The notes under the pieces were generated by a model. That model searched no databases. It saw only the letters and a list, made by a program, of their open reading frames with translations, and was not told the DNA's origin. From the NCBI GenBank assembly GCA_035758575.1, contig DASTXH010000053.1:1-54791 (forward strand): a DNA stretch of 54,791 nt, given 5' to 3'. This document shows, piece after piece, positions 24,201 through 32,545 of the stretch; the stretch's first letter is position 1; every line of letters starts with the position of its first letter. The DNA comes from JANWHZ01 sp035758575 (GTDB lineage Bacteria > Patescibacteriota > Saccharimonadia > Saccharimonadales > UBA4665). The translations under genes were made by a program, and so were the position numbers.

Positions 24201-27014
24201 TTAGCCAAGCATGGTGCGCAGATATCTAGCAGTATGCGAAGCATCTGCTTTGGCAACCTGCTCTGGCGTGCCTTCGGCCACTACGGTACCACCGCCGGCG
24301 CCGCCTTCTGGGCCCATGTCTATCAGCCAGTCGGCGTTCTTTATAACATCCAAGTTGTGCTCAATTACTACAATACTATTACCAGCGTCCACAAGGGCGT
24401 GCAGCATATGCAGCAGCTTATCGACATCAGCCATATGCAGGCCTGTAGTCGGTTCGTCCAGAATGTACAGCGTCCGGCCGGTGGCGCGGCGCGACAATTC
24501 GCTGGATAGCTTGATGCGCTGCGCCTCTCCGCCAGACAGCGTGGTCGCCGGCTGTCCCAGGCCGATATAGCCCAGACCAACATCAACAATCGTCTGTAGT
24601 TTATGCGCGATGGATGGCACATTGGCAAAAAACTCCAGTGCCTGTTCGCACGTCATATCCAGCACGTCGCTGATAGTCTTGCCCTTGTAGTGGATTTCCA
24701 GGGCTTCGCGGTTATAGCGCTTGCCATGACAGACTTCGCAGGGCACATACACATCAGGCAAAAAGTGCATTTCTATCTTGATAATGCCATCACCCGAACA
24801 GTTTTCACAGCGCCCGCCCTTGACGTTAAAACTGAACCGCCCTGGCGTATAACCGCGCAGCTTGGCCTCTGGCGTAGCCGCAAACAGCTCTCGAATAGGC
24901 GTAAACAGCCCGGTGTAAGTAGCCGGGTTGCTGCGGGGCGTACGGCCAATGGGCGACTGGTCAATGATGATAGCTTTATCGAGCTGCTTGATGCCCTCTA
25001 TGTCGTCGTGCTTGCCGGGGGCTACGCTGGCGCGGTGCAATTGCGCCTGCAATTCCTTCGCCAAAATATCGTTGATAAGGCTGGACTTTCCCGAACCGCT
25101 GACGCCGCTTACCACCACTAGTTCGCCCAACGGAATAGTGACGTCAATATTTTTCAGGTTGTTTTCGCGGGCACCGCGGATAACCAGTTCCTTGCCGTTA
25201 CCTTTGCGCCGCTTTTTCGGTACGGCGATGGCCTTGGTACCTGCCAAATACTGGGCGGTGATACTTTCGGGTACTTTCATTACTTCATCAGGCGTGCCGG
25301 CCGCCACGACGTTGCCGCCATGCACGCCCGCACCCGGACCTATATCTACCAGATAATCGGCTGTGCGGATAGTTTCTTCGTCGTGCTCTACCACAATGAC
25401 AGTGTTGCCCAGGCTGCGCAAATGCTCCAGCGTACGGATCAGCCGGCCGTTGTCGCGCTGGTGCAGGCCGATAGACGGCTCATCGAGGACGTATAGTACA
25501 CCCATCAGGCCCGAGCCAATTTGCGTAGCCAAGCGGATACGCTGTGCTTCACCGCCGGATAGCGTGGTGGCACTGCGCAGCAGGGTGAGGTAATTGAGGC
25601 CTACGTCCACCAAAAACTGCAAGCGGGCGCAAATTTCCTTCAAGATAAGCTTGCCGATGGTACGCTCTTTATCTGTCAGTTCTAAGTGCGAAAACCACTG
25701 ATAGGCATCGTCAATGGACTGGTCACAAACATCCATGATGGATTTACCATACACCGTTACAGCCAACACTTCCGGCTTCAGACGGCGGCCCTTACAGGCA
25801 TAGCACGGCTTTTCCACCATAAACTTCTCTATGTCACGGCGCATGAAGTCGCTGTCGGTTTCGCGGTGGCGCCGCTCCAAGTTAGGTATAACGCCTTCAT
25901 AGGTGGTACTGAACGACCTGCCGCCGCCTAGCGACACATGATAGGTTTCGTTGCCAGTACCATACAGCACGCGCTGGATATCTTCGGTTTTCAGCTGACC
26001 GGTAGGCACGTGCAGCGAGAAGCCGTATTTGTCGGCCACGGCCTGTACTTTTTTCATGTACCAGGCATCGGGGTTAAAACGGTTGTAGGGGCGGATAGCG
26101 CCTTCGGCTATAGTCAGCCGCCCGTTCGGGAGCACCAGTTCGGGGTCGACCTCTTGGCGTGAGCCAAGGCCGGTACATACCGGGCAAGCGCCATGCGGGC
26201 TATTGAAACTGAAGGTGCGCGGCTCTAGGTCGGGAATTACCACGTCGGGATGATCCGGGCAGGCATACATCAGGCTATAATCAGATTCTTCGTTGGTATC
26301 GGCGTTCACTACCTTCATCCGGCCTTCAGCCACGTCCAGCGCCTGCTCCACCGACTGGGCCAAGCGCGTACGGCTGTCGGCATTGTTTACCAGACGGTCT
26401 ACTACCACATCTATGCTGTGGCGGTAGTTTTTGTCGAGCTGCGGAAATTCGTCCAGCGCATATACCACGCCGTCCACACGGACACGCGCGAATCCAGCGC
26501 GCTGGTACTGCTCGGGAATATGCTCGAATGCGCCTTTCTTATCAACAATCACCGGCGCCAAAATCATCAGCCGGGCGTCGGCCGGTAGCGAAGCTACCTG
26601 TTCGATGATATTCGCCGCCGTTTGGCGGACGACAGCGCGCCCATCTATGGGACAATGCGGCACACCAATGCGCGCAAAAAGCAACCGCAAATAATCATAA
26701 ATCTCGGTGACCGTGGCCACGGTGCTGCGCGGGTTGCGGCTGGTAGACTTTTGGTCAATGGATATAGCGGGGCTCAGGCCGTCTATCTGGTCGACATCCG
26801 GTTTCTCCATGATGCCCAGGAACTGGCGGGCATAGGAGCTAAGGCTCTCGACATAGCGGCGCTGGCCTTCGGCATAAATGGTATCAAAGGCCAGGCTGGA
26901 TTTGCCTGACCCACTAAGACCGGTAATAACTACCAGCTTGCCGCGCGGGATGGTCACATCTATATTTTTAAGATTGTGCTCCCGAGCGCCCTGAACCACT
27001 ATCGCGTCATTCAC
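24201..27014 (-). CDS. uvrA: Excinuclease ABC subunit A
   Basis: 937 residues, normal UvrA length. Two ABC-type ATPase modules with Walker A GLSGSGKSSL and GVSGSGKSSL, signature LSGGEAQRIRL / LSGGEAQRIKL, Walker B LYVLDEPSIG and LYILDEPTTG, and zinc-binding CxxC pairs (CPVCTGLG and CENCSGDG / CEVCHGKRY). UvrA finds DNA damage with UvrB. The start is GTG at 27014: homology begins just after it (NDAIVVQGAREHNLKNIDV) and TATACT ends nine bases before it. The longer frame to 27068 starts within the Crp-type gene. Follows that gene by 41 bases. Confidence 0.97.
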   Translation of the reverse strand: MNDAIVVQGAREHNLKNIDVTIPRGKLVVITGLSGSGKSSLAFDTIYAEGQRRYVESLSSYARQFLGIMEKPDVDQIDGLSPAISIDQKSTSRNPRSTVATVTEIYDYLRLLFARIGVPHCPIDGRAVVRQTAANIIEQVASLPADARLMILAPVIVDKKGAFEHIPEQYQRAGFARVRVDGVVYALDEFPQLDKNYRHSIDVVVDRLVNNADSRTRLAQSVEQALDVAEGRMKVVNADTNEESDYSLMYACPDHPDVVIPDLEPRTFSFNSPHGACPVCTGLGSRQEVDPELVLPNGRLTIAEGAIRPYNRFNPDAWYMKKVQAVADKYGFSLHVPTGQLKTEDIQRVLYGTGNETYHVSLGGGRSFSTTYEGVIPNLERRHRETDSDFMRRDIEKFMVEKPCYACKGRRLKPEVLAVTVYGKSIMDVCDQSIDDAYQWFSHLELTDKERTIGKLILKEICARLQFLVDVGLNYLTLLRSATTLSGGEAQRIRLATQIGSGLMGVLYVLDEPSIGLHQRDNGRLIRTLEHLRSLGNTVIVVEHDEETIRTADYLVDIGPGAGVHGGNVVAAGTPDEVMKVPESITAQYLAGTKAIAVPKKRRKGNGKELVIRGARENNLKNIDVTIPLGELVVVSGVSGSGKSSLINDILAKELQAQLHRASVAPGKHDDIEGIKQLDKAIIIDQSPIGRTPRSNPATYTGLFTPIRELFAATPEAKLRGYTPGRFSFNVKGGRCENCSGDGIIKIEMHFLPDVYVPCEVCHGKRYNREALEIHYKGKTISDVLDMTCEQALEFFANVPSIAHKLQTIVDVGLGYIGLGQPATTLSGGEAQRIKLSSELSRRATGRTLYILDEPTTGLHMADVDKLLHMLHALVDAGNSIVVIEHNLDVIKNADWLIDMGPEGGAGGGTVVAEGTPEQVAKADASHTARYLRTMLG

Positions 27015-27055
27015 AACTTTTCTAGTATAAAGAAAAATGGCCTGGCATGCTAGTC

Positions 27056-27700
27056 TTAGGGTGCCCACGCACCGCCGGCCGCCAGGCGCTTGGCGTTAAT
27101 ATCCAGCGTCGTAAATTGTTCGCTTTTGATGATCCGTTCTTTCTGCAACTCACCCAGACTCATGGTAACGCTTTCTCGGCTGACGCCCACCATGCTGGCG
27201 ATAAGCTGGTGGCTTACGGGAAATGTCACCCGACGCCAACCGCCACGCTTCGCAGCCGAATGGCGATCTACCAAAAACCGCAGTGCCGCCAACACTTTGT
27301 CCTTCACGGTGGTTTGTTCCATACTGCTGAGCCGTACCAACAGCTCATGTACTTCCAGCGAAAACCAACGCATAAGATACAATGCAAAATCGCCATCTTC
27401 CCGCATAGCCTCAATCATGCGCTCGTACGGCAGCACAAATACTTCGCAATCGGTCAGCGTCATATATGCCCACTTGATAATCTGGTGCGGCCCCGAAAAA
27501 AACGCCAGCGGTATAACGGCATTTTGCCGCAGCAAGTGCAATATCTTCTCGCCGCGGTCGCTGTTTTCACACATTTTCACGACCCCGCTCTTTAGGATGA
27601 ACGCATCGAGTGGGTTGTCACCCTGGTGCAGTAAATACTGCGCCTTGGGCACCCGCCGCAAGCGTCCCTCCTGCATAATAACCTGCCAGAAATCCCGCAT
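27056..27700 (-). CDS. Crp/Fnr-family transcription regulator
   Basis: 214 residues. N-terminal cyclic-nucleotide-binding-like beta roll (about 15-110, with HQGDNPLDAFILKSGVVKM and DCEVFVLPYERM), long dimerisation helix, and C-terminal winged helix with the HTH ASMVGVSRESVTMSLGELQKERII. The Cys cluster of Fnr is absent and the cAMP phosphate-binding RxS motif is not obvious, so the effector is unknown. ATG at 27700 is supported by GGGGAG four bases upstream. It is divergent from the KGG gene pair over 247 bases; control of those genes is possible but not shown. Confidence 0.93.
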   Translation of the reverse strand: MRDFWQVIMQEGRLRRVPKAQYLLHQGDNPLDAFILKSGVVKMCENSDRGEKILHLLRQNAVIPLAFFSGPHQIIKWAYMTLTDCEVFVLPYERMIEAMREDGDFALYLMRWFSLEVHELLVRLSSMEQTTVKDKVLAALRFLVDRHSAAKRGGWRRVTFPVSHQLIASMVGVSRESVTMSLGELQKERIIKSEQFTTLDINAKRLAAGGAWAP

Positions 27701-27861
27701 ATTTCTCCCCTCACTTGTGTTGGGGTAGTATGCAGGCAACCGGACAGCTGCGCTGTAAAAAATCGCATGGCGGTAGCATGGGCCGGCGTCGGCTGACGCC
27801 ACCGTCCCATTTACTACACGTGTCCTGTCAAAAAGTTACGTTTGGGCTCCCGCATTATTCA

Positions 27862-27890
27862 CTGACCCCTACCGCCTCCTCACCTACACT
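27862..27890 (+). promoter_or_regulatory. Promoter of the KGG gene pair
   Basis: CTGACC (27862-27867), 17-base spacer, TACACT (27885-27890). The predicted leader is about 50 bases and carries an ideal AGGAGG. Upstream to 27701 lies a small hairpin, GGCGTC/GACGCC (27784-27799), and no gene. Confidence 0.55.
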
Positions 27891-27947
27891 AATAATCGCA
27901 GCATTACCTGAGGAATGTTGCACGAAGAATATAAAAGGAGGGCAACT

Positions 27948-28115
27948 ATGGCAGACGACAGTATGTCAACCAGCCAAGCGGGACATAAGGGCGGTGAGCG
28001 CACCAGCCAGACCCATGGCCGTGATTTCTATGTAAAAAACGGGCAAAAGGGCGGCCGCAAAGGCGGTGCCCGCGTGCGCGAATTGATCGACGAGGGCAAG
28101 ACCTCGGAACAATAA
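27948..28115 (+). CDS. KGG-repeat (Con-10 type) stress protein, copy 1
   Basis: 55 residues, hydrophilic and probably disordered. Contains GHKGGERTSQTHGRDFYVKN and GQKGGRKGGARV, the glycine-rich KGG motif of small stress-induced bacterial proteins (YciG/GsiB/Con-10 family, PF10685). Relatives protect cells during desiccation or general stress, though the mechanism is unclear. ATG at 27948 has AGGAGG with a 6-base spacer, which excludes the longer upstream start. Two-gene operon with copy 2; between them are 28 bases with a second Shine-Dalgarno. Confidence 0.9.
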   Translation: MADDSMSTSQAGHKGGERTSQTHGRDFYVKNGQKGGRKGGARVRELIDEGKTSEQ

Positions 28116-28143
28116 GTACTAGTAAATAATAATGGGAGATACT

Positions 28144-28320
28144 ATGGCAAACAATGCAAACGACGACAGCATGAGCACGCGCGAAGCAGGGCAAAAAGGC
28201 GGCCAGCGCACCAGTGAAACGCACGACCGCGAGTTCTACGAGCAAAACGGCCAGAAGGGCGGCCAGCGGGTAAGTGACCTGGTTGACAAAGGCAAGCAAA
28301 GCGAAGCCGATAGCGACTAA
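28144..28320 (+). CDS. KGG-repeat (Con-10 type) stress protein, copy 2
   Basis: 58 residues. Same layout as copy 1: SMSTREAGQKGGQRTSETHDREFYEQN then GQKGGQRVSDLVDKGKQ. About half of aligned residues match copy 1, so this is a tandem duplication that has diverged. Start ATG at 28144 is preceded by GGGAG with a 5-base spacer. The operon ends at a strong terminator (28351-28377). Confidence 0.9.
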   Translation: MANNANDDSMSTREAGQKGGQRTSETHDREFYEQNGQKGGQRVSDLVDKGKQSEADSD

Positions 28321-28350
28321 AGTCTAGATCGTACCATTCGCCCCCGCATG

Positions 28351-28377
28351 CAGGGCTCCCCAAGGGAGCCCTGTTTT
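28351..28377 (+). terminator. Terminator of the KGG operon
   Basis: CAGGGCTCCC (28351-28360), loop CAA, GGGAGCCCTG (28364-28373), then TTTT. Ten perfect base pairs. Confidence 0.93.
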
Positions 28378-28418
28378 AGTGCCAATACGCTTACGGTAAA
28401 ACATGCCTTAAAATACTA

Positions 28419-28447
28419 TTGCCCTTACAACAACTTAATACTATAAT
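28419..28447 (+). promoter_or_regulatory. Promoter of the 74-residue membrane protein gene
   Basis: TTGCCC (28419-28424), 17-base spacer, TATAAT (28442-28447). The leader is about 20 bases and has AAGAGG 8 bases before the GTG start. Confidence 0.7.
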
Positions 28448-28473
28448 TCAGTTCAAGTTAAGAGGTGGCGGAC

Positions 28474-28698
28474 GTGATAGAGCTGCTAATGCTTGGTATT
28501 GTGCCGGGCACGAATATTCAGATCAATTTTATGGATTGGCTAACGGGACTAGCGGCTATTGCTGCTTGCCTGCTGTTTTTTATGGCCGTACGCCACCGGC
28601 TGGCATTCGTGGCGGTGGTGCTGGCAGTGGCGCTGAACGCCGAGCAACGACGCTTTAAGGCAACGGCCGCCTGGACACAGCGCCATAGCGCTGTTTAA
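28474..28698 (+). CDS. Small hypothetical membrane protein (GTG start)
   Basis: 74 residues from the GTG at 28474, with AAGAGG eight bases upstream; an in-frame GTG at 28465 overlaps that site and is less likely. Two hydrophobic segments (about residues 1-12 and 18-55) with a polar tail QRRFKATAAWTQRHSAV. No family recognised. A near-ideal promoter and Shine-Dalgarno support that it is expressed. It ends four bases before the stop of exonuclease I on the other strand. Confidence 0.6.
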   Translation: MIELLMLGIVPGTNIQINFMDWLTGLAAIAACLLFFMAVRHRLAFVAVVLAVALNAEQRRFKATAAWTQRHSAV

Positions 28699-28702
28699 GC
28701 AG

Positions 28703-30157
28703 CTATGCCTCCGAGGCGTCGCTGGGCACTATAGACTCGGCATATAGCTGCAGTTCCTGCAGGATGTACTGTTTGCTTGCGGGTACACCCGGCGAAGCGG
28801 CCAACGCCTGCAACCGCGCAAAAAACTTTGCCATACGGCTGCCACTACCGCCATCCAGCAGCCGATGGGCGCAAAAAGTATCCCACGCCGCCCGCTCTTC
28901 GCTGCTGAGTAGCGCCGGATAGTTCCGCGCCTTATACAGCGGCCACAGCCCGCTCAAGCGCTGGTCGTGAAAATGGGGCGACAGCGTGCCTATCTCGCGG
29001 GCGTCGCTGGCACGCACCACGCCCATCATGTCATGGTCGCGCTCGTCCAAAAAGCCATCATACAATTGACCGTCTACCGCTTGCTCATTCGCCAGCAGCG
29101 CCATTTGCGGCCGCTCTTTATCCAATATCTCCATGGCGGCAAGCAACCTGGCGCCAAACTCCGGCAAGTTGCGCAGTGCCTGCATGTGACGCTGGGTTGC
29201 GGCCAGATCTAAACCAATGCGCTTTTGGCTACCTATGTCTACCACGCTCAGGGGTGCCACCGCCGGACATTTATTGAATTTCACGGCCTTTACCGGCAAT
29301 GGCGGTTGGTCGGCCGGGCGGTCTTTGCGCCAACGCCAGCGGTCGGCTAATTGCTCGGCAGTCATGGCGGCAAGCGGGGCCGGATCAAACCGCAAATTGT
29401 ATACCAGCGCACCCTGGCCGTTCGGCAAGTCGGCCACTTTCACCACTGCCGTAGTCTTTTCGTGTTCGCTGGGGTATGTGCCCGAACTGTAGGCAAACGG
29501 CTCACCACTTTGCACCAGCGCGGCTACTTTCCGCTTGTCGCGCATATCTAGCAGATACTGGAACAGCTTCGGCTGTTTATCCCGAATAAGTTTCGTAACG
29601 GCAATGGTGGCGCTTACATCACTAAGGGCATCGTGGGCAGCAAAATGGTCGATCTTGTTCACTTTTGTTAATAGTTCCAGCCGATTACTCGGCTTGCCGT
29701 CGGGCGAAAATGGCCACACGATGCCATCGGGCCGCAGTGCACGTGTCATCCGCACCACATCCAGAATATCCCAGCGGGAACAGCCGTCACACCAATGCCA
29801 GCGATAGGCATCGTAATAGTTACGGTAGTGCAAATACCGCATAAACTCATCGTCAAACCGCACCGAGTTGTACCCTAAGAAAATGGTATCTGGTTTGACA
29901 ACATGTTCATAAAAATACCTCAGGAACTCGGCTTCGGTAATGCCATCCGCCAGCGTTGCCTGAGGTGTAATACCTGTCACCATAATCGCGTCAGGGTCGG
30001 GCAAAGTATCCGCTGTCAGCCTAATAAGAATATTGACTGGCTCGCCTACCGGATTCAGTGCATCGTCCGTGCGCTGCCCGGCAAATTGCATAATGCGGGC
30101 ATGCTTGGGGTCAAACCCGCTTGTTTCTAGATCGTAAAAGAAAAACCCGGCCGCCAT
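28703..30157 (-). CDS. sbcB: Exodeoxyribonuclease I
   Basis: 484 residues, matching ExoI/SbcB length and order: DEDDh exonuclease with FYDLETSGFDP (D, E), GYNSVRFDDEFM (D) and the H-D motif AHDALSDVSAT, followed by the SH3-like and helical C-terminal domains of ExoI (KFNKCPAVAPL, NLPEFGARLL, QLYDGFLDERD). It degrades single-stranded DNA from 3' ends in recombination and mismatch repair. The start at 30157 is preferred: TACACT (30169-30164) ends 6 bases before it and homology begins there; a longer frame starts at 30196 inside the promoter. Cytoplasmic. Best described from proteobacteria, so its presence in this lineage is notable. Confidence 0.92.
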   Translation of the reverse strand: MAAGFFFYDLETSGFDPKHARIMQFAGQRTDDALNPVGEPVNILIRLTADTLPDPDAIMVTGITPQATLADGITEAEFLRYFYEHVVKPDTIFLGYNSVRFDDEFMRYLHYRNYYDAYRWHWCDGCSRWDILDVVRMTRALRPDGIVWPFSPDGKPSNRLELLTKVNKIDHFAAHDALSDVSATIAVTKLIRDKQPKLFQYLLDMRDKRKVAALVQSGEPFAYSSGTYPSEHEKTTAVVKVADLPNGQGALVYNLRFDPAPLAAMTAEQLADRWRWRKDRPADQPPLPVKAVKFNKCPAVAPLSVVDIGSQKRIGLDLAATQRHMQALRNLPEFGARLLAAMEILDKERPQMALLANEQAVDGQLYDGFLDERDHDMMGVVRASDAREIGTLSPHFHDQRLSGLWPLYKARNYPALLSSEERAAWDTFCAHRLLDGGSGSRMAKFFARLQALAASPGVPASKQYILQELQLYAESIVPSDASEA

Positions 30158-30269
30158 GCCACCAGTGTAGCGTACTTGGCGACAAAAAACGACCATGGCT
30201 ATGAGCCAATTAGCACAATTTACATAAAAATGATATAATAATTAAAATTATTCATACTAAATCGCCTAA

Positions 30270-31121
30270 ATGGAAAATTCACCGAACCGCATTACCCGGC
30301 GCAAACTTGGCCGTGACCTACTAGGCATAGCCGCATTGGTCGGCGGTGGCGCACTCGCCAATGCCCTACTAAATGTTCACGCACAGGGAGTGCGTGAACA
30401 ACAGATTACCAGAGCAGTCATGGCTGCTGGGCATCAAGAAATTGCTGGAGATATTGCCACATGGCCAAAACAGGTGGTCGAAAGCGCAATCAATAATACC
30501 TTCCAGTTGTGGCTAGGCACGCCTAGCGGCGACCCGCAGGGTACTGCATTCGCTATACATGGCGAAAGGTCAGACCAGACGCGGCCTACTTTCATGACCG
30601 CCCGCCACGTTACAACGAATGACGGCATGAGCCCGGGCACTGCAGATAGCATTGGATATCTGCAGCTTATCCGCAGGCATAATCATATGAATCTCATCAA
30701 GGAGGGGCACACGGCAGTGTCGCAAGCCGGGCTGAGTATCGTAGTGCCGCGTTCCTCCGCCGATGTTGCTGCATTTGCCGTTAGCGAAGAAAACCTTGCG
30801 TCGTCGACTCCAGGGATACCCATCATCCCGGACTACCAGCCACAGACAGGCGAACGGCTGTACATACCAGGCTACCCGAAAGAAGACGCTCTTTCAGCCA
30901 AGTCCCCCTTGTATGGAACGACCGCGTCCTATATATGCCCATATTTTGACGGGCGTTGGCTAGTAAGTGGCCTTTCAGATTCAGGCGCAAGCGGATCGCC
31001 AGTATTAAACGAGGACGGTCGGGCGGTGGGAGTTTTTACCGACAGTATCAACGAATGGGGTTCCTTGTTGGTCGTAACGCCCATTCCCAAAGACCTCTCT
31101 ATCGCGTCCTCATCCCTTTAG
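30270..31121 (+). CDS. Secreted trypsin-like serine protease with Tat-like signal
   Basis: 283 residues. The N-terminus has ITRRKLGRDLLGIAALVGGG: a twin-arginine-like RRKLG followed by a short hydrophobic stretch and a VHA/QG signal peptidase-like site near residue 38. The body is a chymotrypsin-fold protease: His in MTARHVTT, Asp in DVAAFAV, Ser in DSGASGSPV (residue about 244), which corresponds to the GDSGGP motif. So the catalytic triad is visible and it should be active outside the membrane. Tat export is an inference; no tat genes are in the window. Start ATG at 30270. The 3' end is 15 bases before the displaced obgE fragment on the other strand. Confidence 0.88.
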   Translation: MENSPNRITRRKLGRDLLGIAALVGGGALANALLNVHAQGVREQQITRAVMAAGHQEIAGDIATWPKQVVESAINNTFQLWLGTPSGDPQGTAFAIHGERSDQTRPTFMTARHVTTNDGMSPGTADSIGYLQLIRRHNHMNLIKEGHTAVSQAGLSIVVPRSSADVAAFAVSEENLASSTPGIPIIPDYQPQTGERLYIPGYPKEDALSAKSPLYGTTASYICPYFDGRWLVSGLSDSGASGSPVLNEDGRAVGVFTDSINEWGSLLVVTPIPKDLSIASSSL

Positions 31122-31136
31122 CAAAAGGTGGCCTGC

Positions 31137-31268
31137 TTAGTAAAAAAGTACGCCGCTACGACCAATATGCACTGGCTGATCAGGCTGGATGCCCTTGCGG
31201 ATAAGCTCCTGCATGATGCCTTGGCGCTTCAGGATGTCGCGGATACACTGCACGGCTTCATTGTTCAT
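31137..31268 (-). pseudogene. Displaced copy of the obgE 3' end (43 codons)
   Basis: An open frame from ATG 31268 to TAA 31137 encodes a C-terminal OCT-domain fragment of ObgE: EAVQCIRDILKRQGIMQELI matches the intact gene's EAVQRIRDILKRQGIMQELI, then diverges but still ends in FY. At DNA level 31197-31259 and 33186-33248 match in 62 of 63 positions. It is not a whole protein, and overlaps the GrpB stop by 11 bases. Both copies have the same orientation, 1989 bases apart, so they are direct repeats bounding the 31.2-33.2 kb cassette. It is either the original 3' end displaced by an insertion, or a duplicated end brought in by the cassette. Confidence 0.85.
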
Positions 31269-31800
31269 CTGGATCTGTCAGTAGGCATGGGCTGACAACA
31301 TACCTTGCTATAAAATCACGATGGTGCTTGAAGAAATCGTCTTTCGCTTTCCGATAATCTGGCTCAGGCAAGCCTTCGTGAGCACGTTTTATGGCATTAT
31401 ATGCATCACGCAACCACCCGTTGCGTTTGAAAACTTCTCGGACAACGTGGTATGTGTCATACTCGGAGCCAATTGCCGTTATCACAACACCGACTGGTAC
31501 TGCCTCCTCGTAACGCTCGTAAAGCGCAAACCGCGGCGTCCACATATCCGGATGGTTCACATGATAACGGGGTGCTAGCGCTGCGACGGCCTCCGCCATG
31601 CGGCACTCCGGAACCCGCACCTGCATATCTAAGTCGCCTTTTGTCAATGAGCCAGGCACCGCTGATGATCCATTGTGCTGTACATCTACACCAGGTACGG
31701 CCTGTAGGATTGCCTCGCGTTCAGCCAAGAAAGCACATTCTATCTGCGGACGTATTTCATCAGCGGACACAAAGTGCATAAACTCTATCGTTTTGGCCAT
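31258..31800 (-). CDS. GrpB family protein (nucleotidyltransferase fold)
   Basis: 180 residues, full length for the GrpB/UPF0157 family (PF04229), which adopts a nucleotidyltransferase-like fold. Seen: ILQAVPGVDVQHNGSSAVPGSLTKGDLDMQVRV, with GS and DxD-like residues, then RYEEAVPVGVVITAIGSEYDTYHVVREVFKRNGW and a final YRKAKDDFF. Substrates of the family are mostly unknown; some relatives are coupled to CoA or tRNA metabolism. The ATG at 31800 has TAAAGT six bases away and AGGGGC adjacent. It lies inside the obgE-flanked cassette and reads into the obgE fragment, with the stop overlapping by a few bases. Confidence 0.9.
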   Translation of the reverse strand: MAKTIEFMHFVSADEIRPQIECAFLAEREAILQAVPGVDVQHNGSSAVPGSLTKGDLDMQVRVPECRMAEAVAALAPRYHVNHPDMWTPRFALYERYEEAVPVGVVITAIGSEYDTYHVVREVFKRNGWLRDAYNAIKRAHEGLPEPDYRKAKDDFFKHHRDFIARYVVSPCLLTDPDEQ

Positions 31801-31870
31801 GCCCCTACTTTACGCCGGCGGGATTGCATCATCTGTGATCCGCGATACACATTTACTCCTTCTCAAGCCT

Positions 31871-31898
31871 TTACTCACTCGTACGCACGCCTTATAGT
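31871..31898 (+). promoter_or_regulatory. Promoter of the DEDDh exonuclease gene
   Basis: TTACTC (31871-31876), 16-base spacer, TATAGT (31893-31898), then eight bases (GACTAAGG) to the ATG at 31907. Predicted leaderless or nearly so. Confidence 0.55.
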
Positions 31899-31906
31899 GA
31901 CTAAGG

Positions 31907-32485
31907 ATGCTGGACGATAACCAAATATACATTGTCGTAGACATAGAAGGAGATGGGCCGGTGCCTGGTCTATATTCCATGCTTAGCCTTGGCGCAGTCG
32001 CTAGCACGGCGGATGAAGAGGTGGGGTCGTTTTATCGCAAGCTCATGCCGCTCCTGGATGCCGGACAATACCCGCCTACTATGGACTGGTGGCAATCACA
32101 GCCTGATGCATGGCATGAAGCCACCACCAATGCCCAGCCTGCACGATTGGTCATGCAAGAATTCAACGAATGGGTGCGCAGTTTTGACAAAGTACCTGTA
32201 TTCGTCGCCCAACCTGTTGGCTACGATTATACATACGTCAGTTGGTATCTGTGGAAGTTCGCAGAAGAAAATCCGTTCACTGATCATGGCGGGGCATCAA
32301 TAACTCTCGACCTTGCTTCATTCATATCAGGTAAGTTTGGCCGCACGCTGCAAGGATCGCGCAGGTCGAGGCTCCCCAGCTGGCTTAGGCAGGGGATGCC
32401 CGAACATTCACATAATGCGCTCGACGATGCTCGTGGGTTCGGGGTCATATTACGCCATGCCTTGCGCCGCTCATCACAACTATAG
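31907..32485 (+). CDS. DEDDh 3'-5' exonuclease (RNase T/DnaQ-like)
   Basis: 192 residues. Exonuclease I motif VVDIEGDGPVPG (D12, E14), motif II Asp in AQPVGYDYTYVSWYLW and motif III H...D in HSHNALDDARGFG, so the four metal ligands and the His are there. Family members include RNase T, oligoribonuclease and the DnaQ proofreading subunit; the sequence does not decide between RNA and DNA. No extra domains. It lies in the obgE-flanked cassette, head-to-head with GrpB over 106 bases and 60 bases upstream of the P-loop kinase gene on the same strand. Confidence 0.9.
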   Translation: MLDDNQIYIVVDIEGDGPVPGLYSMLSLGAVASTADEEVGSFYRKLMPLLDAGQYPPTMDWWQSQPDAWHEATTNAQPARLVMQEFNEWVRSFDKVPVFVAQPVGYDYTYVSWYLWKFAEENPFTDHGGASITLDLASFISGKFGRTLQGSRRSRLPSWLRQGMPEHSHNALDDARGFGVILRHALRRSSQL

Positions 32486-32545
32486 GTGACCTGGGTGCGC
32501 CGGCTCACAAACTATTTACCGTGCATATGATACGCTTTCGGCAAC

